Assembly (NCBI GenBank): GCA_040772505.1 | Contig: JAXGYA010000011.1 | Coordinates: 50,281-114,280 of the forward strand | Direction of reading: 5' to 3' | DNA from: Mariniphaga sp040772505 | GTDB lineage: Bacteria > Bacteroidota > Bacteroidia > Bacteroidales > Prolixibacteraceae | Length of the DNA: 64,000 nt | Position numbers and translations under genes: made by a program | Shown here: positions 17,873 to 26,424 of the stretch, one piece after another | Layout of the letters: the number at the start of each line of letters is the position of its first letter | How positions within the stretch are numbered: position 1 is the first letter of the stretch | Notes under the pieces: generated by a model | Seen by the model: the letters and a program-made list of their open reading frames with translations, nothing else | What the model was told of the DNA's origin: nothing | The model's database searches: none

Positions 17873-18946
17873 TTACGCCGTATTAAGTTTACTTAATAAA
17901 AAATGATCTGCCAGAACCAAAGCGGCCATGGCTTCCACAATAGGCACGGCGCGCGGAAGTACGCACGGGTCATGCCTTCCCTTAGGTTTTATGACAACCT
18001 CTTTATTATCTTTATCAACCGTGTCCTGCTCTTTCAATAATGTTGCAATGGGCTTGAAAGCGACATTAAAATAGATATCTTCTCCATTGGAAATTCCACC
18101 CTGAATGCCACCGGAATGGTTTGTTTTGGTGCGAACTCCGCTGTCAGTGAGGACAAACACATCATTGTGCTGTGATCCGCTCAGTTTTGTTCCTTCAAAG
18201 CCGGAACCATACTCAAAGCCTTTAACGGCATTGATTCCAAGCATTGCGAATCCCAGGTCGGCGTGCAATTTGTTGAAAACCGGCTCGCCCCAACCGGCAG
18301 GCACACCTTTAATAACACATGTGATTACACCGCCAACTGTGTCACGATCCTTCAAAGCAGCCTGAATCCGGTCTATCATTTTTTGAGCAGTCTCATCATC
18401 GGGGCAGCGCACAATATTATCTTCGGTTTTGGAGAGGTCGAGTTCAGTGTAAAACTTGTTTAGCTTAATCTCACCCACCTGGGAAACATAAGCCTGAATA
18501 CTTACTCCAGGGGTGGCTAAAATTTGCTTTGCAATTGCTCCGGCAACCACACGCGCAATGGTTTCACGGGCAGATGAACGCCCGCCGCCCCGGTGGTCGC
18601 GGGTTCCATATTTTTTCATGTAGGTGTAGTCAGCATGTGATGGGCGGAATACATCTTTCAGGTTATTATAATCCTGCGGATGCTGATCTTCATTCCAAAT
18701 AACAAATGCAATTGGAGTTCCCTGAGTTTTTCCTTCAAAAACGCCTGATAAAAACTCAACCTGATCAGCCTCTTTTCGCTGGGTAGTTATTTTTGACTGC
18801 CCCGGCTTGCGGCGTGAAAGATCTTTCTGAATTAACTCAACATCCAATTCAATACCGGCTGGGCATCCGTCAATAATCCCGCCAATTCCACGCCCGTGAG
18901 ATTCACCAAAAGAAGTCAAACGAAATATTTTCCCGAATGTATTCAT
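17873..18946 (-). CDS. aroC: Chorismate synthase
   Basis: A 357-residue enzyme catalysing the last step of the shikimate pathway, EPSP to chorismate, with reduced FMN. The start at 18946 gives the standard N-terminus MNTFGKIFRLTSFGESHG, whose SFGESHG carries the conserved His of the family signature. KYGTRDHRGGGRSSARETIARVVAGAIA is the second signature (given with its flanks), with the FMN- and substrate-binding Arg residues. SGGIQGGISNGEDIYF is the third, and GRHDPCVLPRAVPIVEAMAA closes the protein. It is cytoplasmic and full length. Confidence 0.97.
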   Translation of the reverse strand: MNTFGKIFRLTSFGESHGRGIGGIIDGCPAGIELDVELIQKDLSRRKPGQSKITTQRKEADQVEFLSGVFEGKTQGTPIAFVIWNEDQHPQDYNNLKDVFRPSHADYTYMKKYGTRDHRGGGRSSARETIARVVAGAIAKQILATPGVSIQAYVSQVGEIKLNKFYTELDLSKTEDNIVRCPDDETAQKMIDRIQAALKDRDTVGGVITCVIKGVPAGWGEPVFNKLHADLGFAMLGINAVKGFEYGSGFEGTKLSGSQHNDVFVLTDSGVRTKTNHSGGIQGGISNGEDIYFNVAFKPIATLLKEQDTVDKDNKEVVIKPKGRHDPCVLPRAVPIVEAMAALVLADHFLLSKLNTA

Positions 18947-19017
18947 GCAATTGAAATTAATCTTACTCAAAGTGCCGATACAAAACAAGTCAAAACTTAA
19001 CTATGCTCATTTTGTAT

Positions 19018-19057
19018 CAAAAAAACCCCGTTCCTTTAGTTTTTAATGAGGAACGGG
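19018..19057 (-). terminator. Rho-independent terminator downstream of slyD
   Basis: Read on the - strand, a 9-bp stem (CCCGTTCCT pairing with AGGAACGGG) is followed directly by GTTTTTTT. It lies between the stop of the SlyD-like gene (19097) and the start of aroC (18946), so it ends the prolyl isomerase transcript and separates it from the aroC operon. Confidence 0.88.
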
Positions 19058-19096
19058 ATAAATTTAATTATTTAAAGTTAACTACCAGAATCCTGT

Positions 19097-19714
19097 CTAA
19101 CAGCCACATCCGCAACCTCCCTGGCTGTGCTCCCCCTGGCTGTGAGTTTCATGTTCGGAACCGCAACCACAATCATCGCTTTCACTGCTGCAACAGCCTC
19201 CATTGCCACTGCCGCAACCACAACCATCGCCGGATAAAATTCTGGCAAGCTCTTCATCCGTAGGCTCACGCACCGACAGAACTGTGCCTGAAAAATAGAG
19301 GTCTTCACCAGCCAGCGGATGGTTAAAGTCCATCTTCACTTCATCGTCTGAAACTGCAAGTACAATTCCGTTCATACGCTGCCCGTTGCTGCTCATCATC
19401 GGAACAGCATTCCCAACGGCGATAAGTTCATCATCAAAATGTCCATCAACTAAAAAAACATGCTTGGGCAAATCAACAATAGCATCTTCATTGACTTCGC
19501 CATAAGCATCATTTTTCAATAAACGGATTTTAAAAGGATCTCCAACTTTCAGCCCGGACAGTTTGGATTCAAACTCCGGCAACATGGAACCTGAACCATA
19601 AAGAAATTCTAAAGGATTTTCTTCTGTTGCCCGTTCAATGACGTCTCCTCTTTCGTCATCTATGTGTAAAACATAGCTTAAAGCTACCATTGAATGTTTT
19701 GAAATTTCAAGCAT
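19097..19714 (-). CDS. slyD: SlyD-like FKBP-type peptidyl-prolyl cis-trans isomerase
   Basis: A 205-residue protein. The FKBP domain starts MVALSYVLHIDDERGDVIE, with PLEFLYGSGSMLPEFESKL matching the SlyD hallmark G-x-G-x-(L/I)-(I/L)-P-x-xE. The insert-in-flap chaperone domain covers about residues 70-125, and FNHPLAGEDLYFSGTVL closes the fold (the N-H-P-L-A-G motif). The C-terminal ~45 residues are extremely rich in Cys, Gly and His (CGCGSGNGGCC, DDCGCGSEHETH, GGCGCGC), a metal-binding tail as in SlyD proteins that deliver nickel or bind zinc. It is a cytoplasmic folding helper and possible metal reservoir. Confidence 0.92.
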   Translation of the reverse strand: MLEISKHSMVALSYVLHIDDERGDVIERATEENPLEFLYGSGSMLPEFESKLSGLKVGDPFKIRLLKNDAYGEVNEDAIVDLPKHVFLVDGHFDDELIAVGNAVPMMSSNGQRMNGIVLAVSDDEVKMDFNHPLAGEDLYFSGTVLSVREPTDEELARILSGDGCGCGSGNGGCCSSESDDCGCGSEHETHSQGEHSQGGCGCGC

Positions 19715-19830
19715 AATCTCTATTTTTTTTAATATAATGCAAATAAACTGTTTTTTGGGAACAGAACAAAATACTTTTCTGTCTTTTATGTAATTTTAAG
19801 TGAAAAGATGACTCTCTTGTTTTGAAAAGT

Positions 19831-20802
19831 TTACATTTTCAGAACTTTCCGGGTGAATAATCTCCCCTGTTCCCGGACATTTAAAAAATAGATGCCCGGC
19901 GGTTTATCTTTCAAGACAGGGATTTGCAAAGTCTGCTTTTTTGAAACCTGTTGCTGAAACAAAATTCTCCCGCTGGTATCTGTCAGCGTAATATCTTTCA
20001 AACCATCTTTCAGCAACACAAAAAAACTGTCCTTCACCGGATTCGGAAACACATTTGCACCTGCATCTTCCATAAAAATCAGATCAGAAGATGTAATTGT
20101 TGTTGCAGAAAAATTATCTATACAGAAATAGGCAGGCGTATTCATTCCATATTCACCCACATCACTGGATTCCATGCCAAAATTTAGAGCAGTTATGTTT
20201 TTGATATTGCTTAAATCAATCCAGCGCCAGTCATTTACAATGTATTTTTTTTCGGGATTTTCAGCGCTAAAATCAGCCAAATAAAACTCAACCGTTTCGG
20301 TTGGTTTTCCTGATTGGTCTGTTCCCCAAATCAGCAATTTCAGAAAATCGGGGTCTTTGCCATCTTCCCCGCCAAATTTTTTTGAAAATCCATTTGGGTC
20401 TCCGTCACGCATCATCAGATAGGTTAATGTGGAATTAGTTACGTAAAACCCACTTAAATCGACCGGTTTTTCAAATTCAATCTTCAGCTCTCCAGGAAAA
20501 AAAACAACTGCATAGTTCTCTGTCTGTTCTGCCCCACTGCCCGTAATGGCGCTGTACTGATTCCCATATCCCGGAGTAGTAGTATCTTTCATATTCGACA
20601 CTGAAAAACCGCTCCAATATTGCCAATCAGCAATATAGTCATTTGGGAACCAAAAACCGCCGCTAAAAAATCCTCCGGCTGAATCTTCGCCGTTGTAATA
20701 CGAATTAGTTTCCAGTTCTACATCTTCAAAAGTTGCAACTTGCTGTGCCCCCGCAACAAACGCAGTTAAAGAGAGAGTCAAAATCAAATAAAATTTTTTC
20801 AT
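19831..20802 (-). CDS. Secreted DUF4465 protein with T9SS C-terminal sorting domain
   Basis: A 323-residue exported protein. The start at 20802 gives the signal peptide KKFYLILTLSLTAFVAGAQ. The DUF4465 region runs from VATFEDVELETNSYYNGED (given with its flank) through GGFFSGGFWFPNDY to WRWIDLSNIKNITALNFGM. The last ~75 residues (ANVFPNPVKDSF, LTDTSGRILFQQ, GIYFLNVREQ, TRKVLKM) form a type A T9SS sorting domain, so the protein is exported through the type IX system and likely attached to the surface. The leader contains a cobalamin riboswitch, so corrinoid capture is the probable job, as for other DUF4465 proteins in B12 loci. A direct link to the BtuH family is possible but unproven. Confidence 0.82.
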   Translation of the reverse strand: MKKFYLILTLSLTAFVAGAQQVATFEDVELETNSYYNGEDSAGGFFSGGFWFPNDYIADWQYWSGFSVSNMKDTTTPGYGNQYSAITGSGAEQTENYAVVFFPGELKIEFEKPVDLSGFYVTNSTLTYLMMRDGDPNGFSKKFGGEDGKDPDFLKLLIWGTDQSGKPTETVEFYLADFSAENPEKKYIVNDWRWIDLSNIKNITALNFGMESSDVGEYGMNTPAYFCIDNFSATTITSSDLIFMEDAGANVFPNPVKDSFFVLLKDGLKDITLTDTSGRILFQQQVSKKQTLQIPVLKDKPPGIYFLNVREQGRLFTRKVLKM

Positions 20803-20944
20803 TTTAAAATTTTTATGGTAAAACAATGATTTCATTACATGATTTCTAATAATTCTTGTTTTACAATACCAGAAACAGTGGGAAATATTCAAGGCGGATT
20901 ACCTTCAGCTTTTCTTCCCGAAAGCTTACGATACTGTATATTTT

Positions 20945-21090
20945 GGAAACAGCATGTTTTCTGGCTCTCCCCGATTGGCAACCGCCTTCCCGCTCCAAAA
21001 CCGGGAGCAGTGGCTATTGATGTTACCAACATGAAAGGATTACAGCTGCGGGTACAGCTCCGGTTTTTCACCGGATTCCATCACTTTTTC
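20945..21090 (-). ncRNA. Second cobalamin (B12) riboswitch
   Basis: On the - strand the order is GGAATCCGGTGAAAAACCGG, then the ACCCGCAGCTGTAA block, a variable domain with CCACTG and GGGAAGG, then the B12-box-like GGAGAGCCAGAAAACATGCT at about 20949-20970. All conserved blocks of the cobalamin class are present. The leader runs into the DUF4465 gene about 140 bases downstream. This is the second B12 riboswitch in the window, controlling a separate one-gene transcript. Confidence 0.92.
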
Positions 21091-21095
21091 CACTG

Positions 21096-21103
21096 CAAAA
21101 GTA
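21096..21103 (-). promoter_or_regulatory. -7 promoter element of the second riboswitch transcript
   Basis: On the - strand the sequence is TACTTTTG, a perfect TAnnTTTG and identical to the element before the first riboswitch. It lies directly upstream of the first conserved riboswitch block. TTG in the preceding AT-rich stretch is not at the ideal spacing. Confidence 0.6.
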
Positions 21104-21195
21104 ACCAATTTTTATTTATCCGGCTGCTTAAATTGGAAGAAACACGAGATTCAAAATGGCTGAGATTGGTCTCTGCGTACACACTAAAGCCAAAT

Positions 21196-21262
21196 AAATA
21201 TTTTTATCGGTAAAAAATATTCTGCCCCGTCCAATTAAATATTTTCATATCTGAAAATATTT
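21196..21262 (+). promoter_or_regulatory. Two related palindromes upstream of the T6SS operon (candidate operators)
   Basis: The dyad AAATATTTTCA-N4-TGAAAATATTT at 21237-21262 is a perfect 11-bp inverted repeat ending 2 bases before the -7 element of clpV. About 41 bases upstream (centre to centre) lies a related dyad, AATATTTTTA-TCGG-TAAAAAATATT at 21197-21221, with one extra A. The shared half-site is AATATTTT. A spacing of about four helical turns would place both on the same DNA face, suiting a cooperatively bound regulator. The palindromes are seen; the operator function is inferred. Confidence 0.5.
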
Positions 21263-21264
21263 TT

Positions 21265-21272
21265 TACTTTTG
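21265..21272 (+). promoter_or_regulatory. -7 promoter element of the clpV-tssO operon
   Basis: TACTTTTG matches TAnnTTTG. It predicts a leader of about 210 bases before the clpV start. The leader holds an inverted repeat GCTCTCA/TGAGAGC (about 21289-21350) and otherwise nothing I recognise. The palindrome ending at 21262 occupies the place of the -33 to -7 spacer. Confidence 0.55.
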
Positions 21273-21491
21273 CCATGATACTATTCATTGCTCTCATGTT
21301 GAAATATTAATTACTGTAACTCAATTATATATTGCTGAGAGCTTCGAGAAATGTTGTTTTACTTTTTTAATTGAAAAAAATGAAATTTAACCACAAATAC
21401 TACTGGATTATTCAAAAATATTCCATAAATTGTTCAGTCTTTTCTGGAGAATTTTTCTTGTTGAGAACAACAACACTTAAAGTGTAAAACT

Positions 21492-23948
21492 ATGAATTTC
21501 ACTGGTAGTTTAAAGCAGGCTGTAAATATAGCACAATCATTAGCCAAAGAATTTTCCAACAGTGAATTTTCTCCGGCACACCTTCTAAAAGCATTACTTC
21601 ACAAAGATATTGGGCTGACAGAACTTTTAATGGCTCTTGACCAGGATCTTTTTTATCTTGAAGAGTGGGCAGAAGTCCGTATCGAATCGTGTGCAAAATC
21701 AGGGAATGTCCCGGAAAATCCTCCCGGTGACAAAAACGTACAGGCAGTTTTCAGAGAAGCTGAAAACATCCGGCTCAAATTGTCGCGTGACGAAACTGAC
21801 CCCGAATGTGTTTTGACAGCGCTCAGCACTCCCGGTGTAGGCTTCAGCTATGAACAACTAAAGACATTTACGCTTAACCAAACGCAAATTATCAATTATC
21901 TGCTTGAGAAAAGCGATTTTCAGGAAGCAATAGGACTGACAGACAGCAAACAAGAGAATAAAAAACAGGTGCATGCAGGCAATGCACTGCTGAAATATTG
22001 TATTGACAAAACGGAAGAAGCCCGTCTGGGGAAACTCGACCCCGTGGTTTACCGCGACAATACAATTCGGGGGATTACCGAAACTTTAGGACGCCGGAAC
22101 AAAGCTAATGTTTTAATCATCGGCGATACGGGTGTCGGTAAAACGGCAGTTGTCAATGGTTTCACGCAAAATGTGGTAGAAGAAAAAGTGCCCTCCGGTC
22201 TGATTGGCGCCGTTATTTTTGAACTGGATTACGGTTCCTTAATCGCAGGCGCTTCCTACAAGGGCGAAGTTGAAGACCGGCTCAAGAAAATCATTGCTGA
22301 AATTCAGCAATACGACAAAGCCATTTTATTTATTGATGAAATGCACCTGTTAGCCGACAAACAGGGAGGAGCCGCCGGGGCTGCAAACCTACTTAAACCG
22401 GAACTTGCTCGCGGAAATCTCACCATTATTGGCACTACATCAATAGACAATTACACCAAATTCATAGAAACCGACGAAGCTTTTAACCGGCAATTTGAAA
22501 TTATTAAAGTTGAAGAGCCGGATGAACAAACGGCGCTGAAAATGTTGGCTGAAATTGTACCAAAATATGAGGAACACCACAAACTTAAAGCGGATGAAGA
22601 AGTAATGAAAGAGGCAATAAGGCTCTCCAGAAGATTTCTTAAAGAACGCTCATTGCCCGAATCTGCCATTGACCTGATTGACCACACCATGGCAGGAGTC
22701 AGGCTAATGTCCGATATTTCACCGGCAACCATCGAAAAGCTCAAGGCAGAGCTGAATCAGTTCGAAAACGACAAGGATGCTCATTTCAACGAGTTGCAGT
22801 GGTTCTTCTCAAACCTGAAAAATCAGATTTCGCCCATTTTGTTTTCTAAGCTCAATGAGAAAGAGAGCGGGCAAACACTAAACACCGGCACTAAAATTTA
22901 TGACTCCTGCCTGCAAGTGCTGAAAAACCTGGAGGCAATTGCCGCAGAGAAGGTAGAAGCATTAAACAAATCAGATGTTGGCGCCATTGTTTCCGGTCGT
23001 ACAGGAATTCCGCTTGGAAAGATGCAGTCCAAAGAACGCGAAAAACTGATGAGTATTGAAGATTATCTCAGAAAGCGGGTAATCGGGCAGGATCATGCAC
23101 TGAAAACCATCGCCGAAGCAATACTTGAATCCCGGTCAGGATTAAGCAAAGCCGGTCAGCCCATTGGTTCGTTTTTCTTCTTAGGTCCTACGGGCACCGG
23201 AAAAACCGAGCTGGCAAAGGCACTTGCAGAATTCCTGTTTCAGGATGAAACATTTCTGATTCGCTTCGACATGTCGGAATTCAAGGAAGAACATTCGGCA
23301 GCATTGCTCTATGGAGCGCCTCCCGGATATGTGGGCTACGAAGAAGGCGGACTACTGGTGAACAAAATCAGGCAAAAGCCCTACTCCATCGTTCTTTTCG
23401 ATGAAATCGAAAAAGCACACTCTTCTGTTTTTGACATTTTCTTGCAGATTTTGGATGAAGGAAAACTACACGACCGATTGGGGAAAGAGGGTGATTTTTC
23501 CAATGCTATGATACTTTTTACCTCCAACATTGGCAGTGATTTCATTGTGGATTCTTTTGGAATTGGCGAAATACCACACTCCAACCGACTGATGGAAATT
23601 ATGAGCAACTACTTCCGACCCGAATTCTTAGGGCGTCTAACTGAAATTGTACCATTTGCACCAATCAGCAAAGATAATGTGGTGAAAATATTTGACATTC
23701 ACCTGAAAGGGTTACTGAAAATTTTGGATGAAAAAGGAATTAAACTGGAAATGAATTCCGGAGCCAAAGAGAAACTGGCACAAGCCGGTTATACTCCTAA
23801 ATACGGAGCCCGGCCAATTGTTGGAATTATACGCTCCCGACTCAGAAGACCGTTATCCCAAATGATAATTTCCGGAAAAATAAGCAGAGGCTCAACTGTT
23901 CGACTTTCACTCGACGAAAATGAAGAAGTTATTTGGGAAGTTGTTTAA
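21492..23948 (+). CDS. clpV: T6SS sheath-recycling ATPase ClpV (TssH)
   Basis: An 818-residue ClpB/Hsp100-type double AAA+ ATPase. It has an N-terminal Clp repeat domain (residues ~1-140) and a first AAA+ module with Walker A IGDTGVGKTAVV near residue 210 and Walker B AILFIDEMH. The second module has LGPTGTGKTELAK near residue 564, IVLFDEIEKAH and LFTSNIGSDF. The C-terminal D2-small domain is present. As first gene of the T6SS operon next to tssB/tssC it is ClpV rather than ClpB. It extracts and unfolds contracted TssB/TssC sheath for reuse. The end overlaps a possible longer start of tssB. Confidence 0.92.
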   Translation: MNFTGSLKQAVNIAQSLAKEFSNSEFSPAHLLKALLHKDIGLTELLMALDQDLFYLEEWAEVRIESCAKSGNVPENPPGDKNVQAVFREAENIRLKLSRDETDPECVLTALSTPGVGFSYEQLKTFTLNQTQIINYLLEKSDFQEAIGLTDSKQENKKQVHAGNALLKYCIDKTEEARLGKLDPVVYRDNTIRGITETLGRRNKANVLIIGDTGVGKTAVVNGFTQNVVEEKVPSGLIGAVIFELDYGSLIAGASYKGEVEDRLKKIIAEIQQYDKAILFIDEMHLLADKQGGAAGAANLLKPELARGNLTIIGTTSIDNYTKFIETDEAFNRQFEIIKVEEPDEQTALKMLAEIVPKYEEHHKLKADEEVMKEAIRLSRRFLKERSLPESAIDLIDHTMAGVRLMSDISPATIEKLKAELNQFENDKDAHFNELQWFFSNLKNQISPILFSKLNEKESGQTLNTGTKIYDSCLQVLKNLEAIAAEKVEALNKSDVGAIVSGRTGIPLGKMQSKEREKLMSIEDYLRKRVIGQDHALKTIAEAILESRSGLSKAGQPIGSFFFLGPTGTGKTELAKALAEFLFQDETFLIRFDMSEFKEEHSAALLYGAPPGYVGYEEGGLLVNKIRQKPYSIVLFDEIEKAHSSVFDIFLQILDEGKLHDRLGKEGDFSNAMILFTSNIGSDFIVDSFGIGEIPHSNRLMEIMSNYFRPEFLGRLTEIVPFAPISKDNVVKIFDIHLKGLLKILDEKGIKLEMNSGAKEKLAQAGYTPKYGARPIVGIIRSRLRRPLSQMIISGKISRGSTVRLSLDENEEVIWEVV

Positions 23949-24012
23949 TTTTTTCAAAGGAAAAAAGAAGGAAAAACAAAATAAAAAATTAATCACACAA
24001 AAATTTGACAAT

Positions 24013-24456
24013 ATGCAAACATATGGAATTGGGGGAACTGAAGTTCCCATGGATGCAAGTGAAGCGCTGACTGAAATCGCTCAGAACAAGTCTTTACTTG
24101 TGGAAAAATTAACCGATGAGGCGCCATTCAAACCGGAAATAGTTGAAGGGCTAACTTCTATCGATGATGTTTTTAATCACTTCAGACCGTCTGTGGATGT
24201 TGACTTTGAAGACTCTGAAGGAAACTCCAAAGAAGAAAAACTTTCTTTTAAAAGACTTGCCGATTTTGGAATTGAGGGCATCACCGCACAAAGTAATTTT
24301 TTGAAAGATTTAACCAATCAAAAAGAGCAGTTTCTAAAAATAGTGAAGCAGCTAAAAAGTAATAAACTGCTGCGCAAGGCTATTGAAACTCAAGAGACAA
24401 AAGAGGCAATGCTGAACACAATTTATGCGCTAATCAAAGAAATCGAAGAAGTTTAA
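24013..24456 (+). CDS. tssB: T6SS contractile sheath small subunit TssB
   Basis: A 147-residue protein from the start at 24013 (MQTYGIGGTEVPMDASEAL), a Bacteroidota TssB-type N-terminus. A 31-residue Lys-rich extension is possible from 23920, inside the clpV end, but is unlike the family. The body has PFKPEIVEGLTSIDDVFNHF, VDVDFED and a helical C-terminus (LKSNKLLRKAIETQETKEA), typical of sheath small subunits. It pairs with TssC to form the contractile tube around Hcp. The gene lies 32 bases before tssC. Confidence 0.88.
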   Translation: MQTYGIGGTEVPMDASEALTEIAQNKSLLVEKLTDEAPFKPEIVEGLTSIDDVFNHFRPSVDVDFEDSEGNSKEEKLSFKRLADFGIEGITAQSNFLKDLTNQKEQFLKIVKQLKSNKLLRKAIETQETKEAMLNTIYALIKEIEEV

Positions 24457-24488
24457 CAAATCAATTCACAAAAATTAATACAACAGAT

Positions 24489-25874
24489 ATGGCACTACAG
24501 GAACAAAGACAGAATATTGAACAGTTCAGGGAGAAAGTTATTGAAAGAGCGGGGCAGGTTGAAAAGCCACAGGAACTGCTTGAGCAAAGTCTGGCGCAGC
24601 TTTCAAAAGTTGGCGGTTTTGATTTGCTGGAAGCTTCAATTGACGGTATTCAAAACTTAAATCCGGAACGGAAGGCAAGAAAAAGAATTTTTCTTGCAGA
24701 ATCTTCAAAAAAAGAGGAACGTGCTCAGGTTAAAAGCACACTCCAGCTTTGGGCAGCCATTCTATCCTCTTCAGAAAATGTGATAGAGATGGTGGAGAGC
24801 TGCGAACAAAGTGCGCAAAAAGCTGAAGAAACCCTGACAAAAAATTTAGCCAAAGCCATTGAAGCCACAAAAGAACTGGAAACATCCTACCGGTCGGTGG
24901 CTCTCTTTTTCAAAAATGCAGGGAGCAACAAAATCAAAAACATAACTTTTATGAATGCCGATCAAGAGCAGCTGAAAGACCTGGACGACACCCGGTTTAT
25001 TGATGCCATTCAGGAAGAGCTTGTCAGGAACTATGACAGGTTAGACTTACGCGACAACTACAGTCTTTTGATTGTGCCCGGTTATTTAGGTTCCAACAAG
25101 GTTGTTGAAAAATGGGCAAAAATTGCTCATGAAAACAAAGTGATGCTGGTTACGGATTTTGAGCATTTGGATACTCCTGATGATGTGATGGAAATGTTTG
25201 AAGCAGCCAACCTCACCGGCGGAGACATTTATAGATCAAATGTGCTTATGTCCTGTAATTATCTTGTTGGACGGGATAAGTATAAAGAATTGGGTGAAGA
25301 AGAGGGGCTTTATGTTCCGCCTTCAGCAGCGCTGGCAGGCACGATTTACCAGACACTCATGTCGCAGGTTGCAGCCGGGAAAAAGCACGGAAGCCTCAGC
25401 GAAGTGGACGGTGTAAAATTTGACCTGAAAAAAAGCGAAATTGCCAATCTCGAAAAAATGGGACTTATTCCCATGGTCAATGAATATGGGAAAGTGATGG
25501 CTTTTTCAGCAAAAACGCTTTTCAACGGCGACAACTTAGGGTTGCAAACCTACTCGGTAGTCAGGGTTTTCGACTACGTCACCAAAGTATTGATGGATTT
25601 CCTCAACCGCAGAGCTTTCGAGAATTTTAATGTTAAAACACGAAAAGAAATTCTCAGCCAGATTATCCGCTTTTTAGACAGCATTACCGGACCGGGAAAG
25701 CTCATCGAAAAATTCACCATCAAACGGTTTGAACAGGATAAAGTTCAAAAAGATCGTATTTACCTTGACATTCACATGACACCTTACTTCCCTGCCAAAA
25801 ACTTTATGATAAAAATGGACGGGCAAAAAGGGGATGACGGGAATGAGTGGGATACGGAATACGAACAGAATTAA
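24489..25874 (+). CDS. tssC: T6SS contractile sheath large subunit TssC
   Basis: A 461-residue protein of the TssC/VipB sheath family. The N-terminal ~120 residues are helical and charged and may form the handshake region. The core includes RFIDAIQEELVRNYDRLDLR, SLLIVPGYLGSNKVVEKW (Bacteroidota-type variant), and the C-terminal part FEQDKVQKDRIYLDIHMTPYFPAKNF. Position between tssB and hcp supports the call. Cytoplasmic; it contracts to fire the Hcp-VgrG needle. Confidence 0.9.
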   Translation: MALQEQRQNIEQFREKVIERAGQVEKPQELLEQSLAQLSKVGGFDLLEASIDGIQNLNPERKARKRIFLAESSKKEERAQVKSTLQLWAAILSSSENVIEMVESCEQSAQKAEETLTKNLAKAIEATKELETSYRSVALFFKNAGSNKIKNITFMNADQEQLKDLDDTRFIDAIQEELVRNYDRLDLRDNYSLLIVPGYLGSNKVVEKWAKIAHENKVMLVTDFEHLDTPDDVMEMFEAANLTGGDIYRSNVLMSCNYLVGRDKYKELGEEEGLYVPPSAALAGTIYQTLMSQVAAGKKHGSLSEVDGVKFDLKKSEIANLEKMGLIPMVNEYGKVMAFSAKTLFNGDNLGLQTYSVVRVFDYVTKVLMDFLNRRAFENFNVKTRKEILSQIIRFLDSITGPGKLIEKFTIKRFEQDKVQKDRIYLDIHMTPYFPAKNFMIKMDGQKGDDGNEWDTEYEQN

Positions 25875-25906
25875 CATTTTATTTTTTAACCTTAATTTTT
25901 TTAATC

Positions 25907-26296
25907 ATGTCATTTAAAGCAATTTTTGAAGTGGACGGTAACAAATACCGTGTATTGGAATGCAGCTACAGCCTGCATCAGGACTATGACAACACCGGGA
26001 GACCTTCATCAACTACACGTGGCGGAATTGTTGACCTGGTGGTTGAATCTACTGATGACACCAGTATCTTTGAATGGATGTGCGACAGTTACATGAAGAA
26101 AGATGCCAAAATCACTTTCAACAAACGCGACGAAGACTCCAAAATGAAAGAACTGGAAATTATTGAAGCTTATATTGTGAAATACAAAGAATCTTTTGAT
26201 GATTCCGGGAGCGGAGCAATGCTACAGTATTTTACTTTGTCGCCAAGGTCGATTAAAATGGGCAACGGTGAGCACGAAAACGAATGGGCTATTTAA
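25907..26296 (+). CDS. tssD: T6SS tube protein Hcp (TssD), copy 1
   Basis: A 129-residue Bacteroidota-type Hcp. The start ATG 25907 gives MSFKAIFEVDGNKYRVLECS; the upstream alternative would add a hydrophobic, non-homologous leader. Beta-strand-rich features follow: DYDNTGRPSSTTRGGIVDLVV and a final YFTLSPRSIKMGNGEHENEW. Six such subunits form a ring and stacked rings form the inner tube. A hairpin terminator lies directly downstream, so this gene is probably expressed well above the genes after it. Confidence 0.9.
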   Translation: MSFKAIFEVDGNKYRVLECSYSLHQDYDNTGRPSSTTRGGIVDLVVESTDDTSIFEWMCDSYMKKDAKITFNKRDEDSKMKELEIIEAYIVKYKESFDDSGSGAMLQYFTLSPRSIKMGNGEHENEWAI

Positions 26297-26356
26297 AAGG
26301 CCCTATTTATTTTTAACTGTATTTAAGTGAAATCTACCACTTCCCAATATTTTAAA

Positions 26357-26397
26357 AATAGGTTTCCGCACATTGCAAAACCTATTATGATTTTTTT
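26357..26397 (+). terminator. Terminator/attenuator after the first tssD gene
   Basis: A 9-bp stem AATAGGTTT/AAACCTATT with a 12-base loop is followed, after four bases, by seven T. It lies inside the 128-base gap between the two tssD genes, the largest gap within the front half of the operon. Partial termination here would raise Hcp relative to VgrG and PAAR. No new -7 element was recognised before the second tssD. Confidence 0.7.
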
Positions 26398-26424
26398 ATA
26401 TACAAAATATTTTAAAATTCAGTT

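Noticed and set aside
23920..24012. Lys-rich 31-residue N-terminal extension of TssB
   Set aside because: It overlaps the clpV end and does not resemble TssB N-termini, while the internal ATG at 24013 gives the family-like GIGGTEV start. Not fully excluded.
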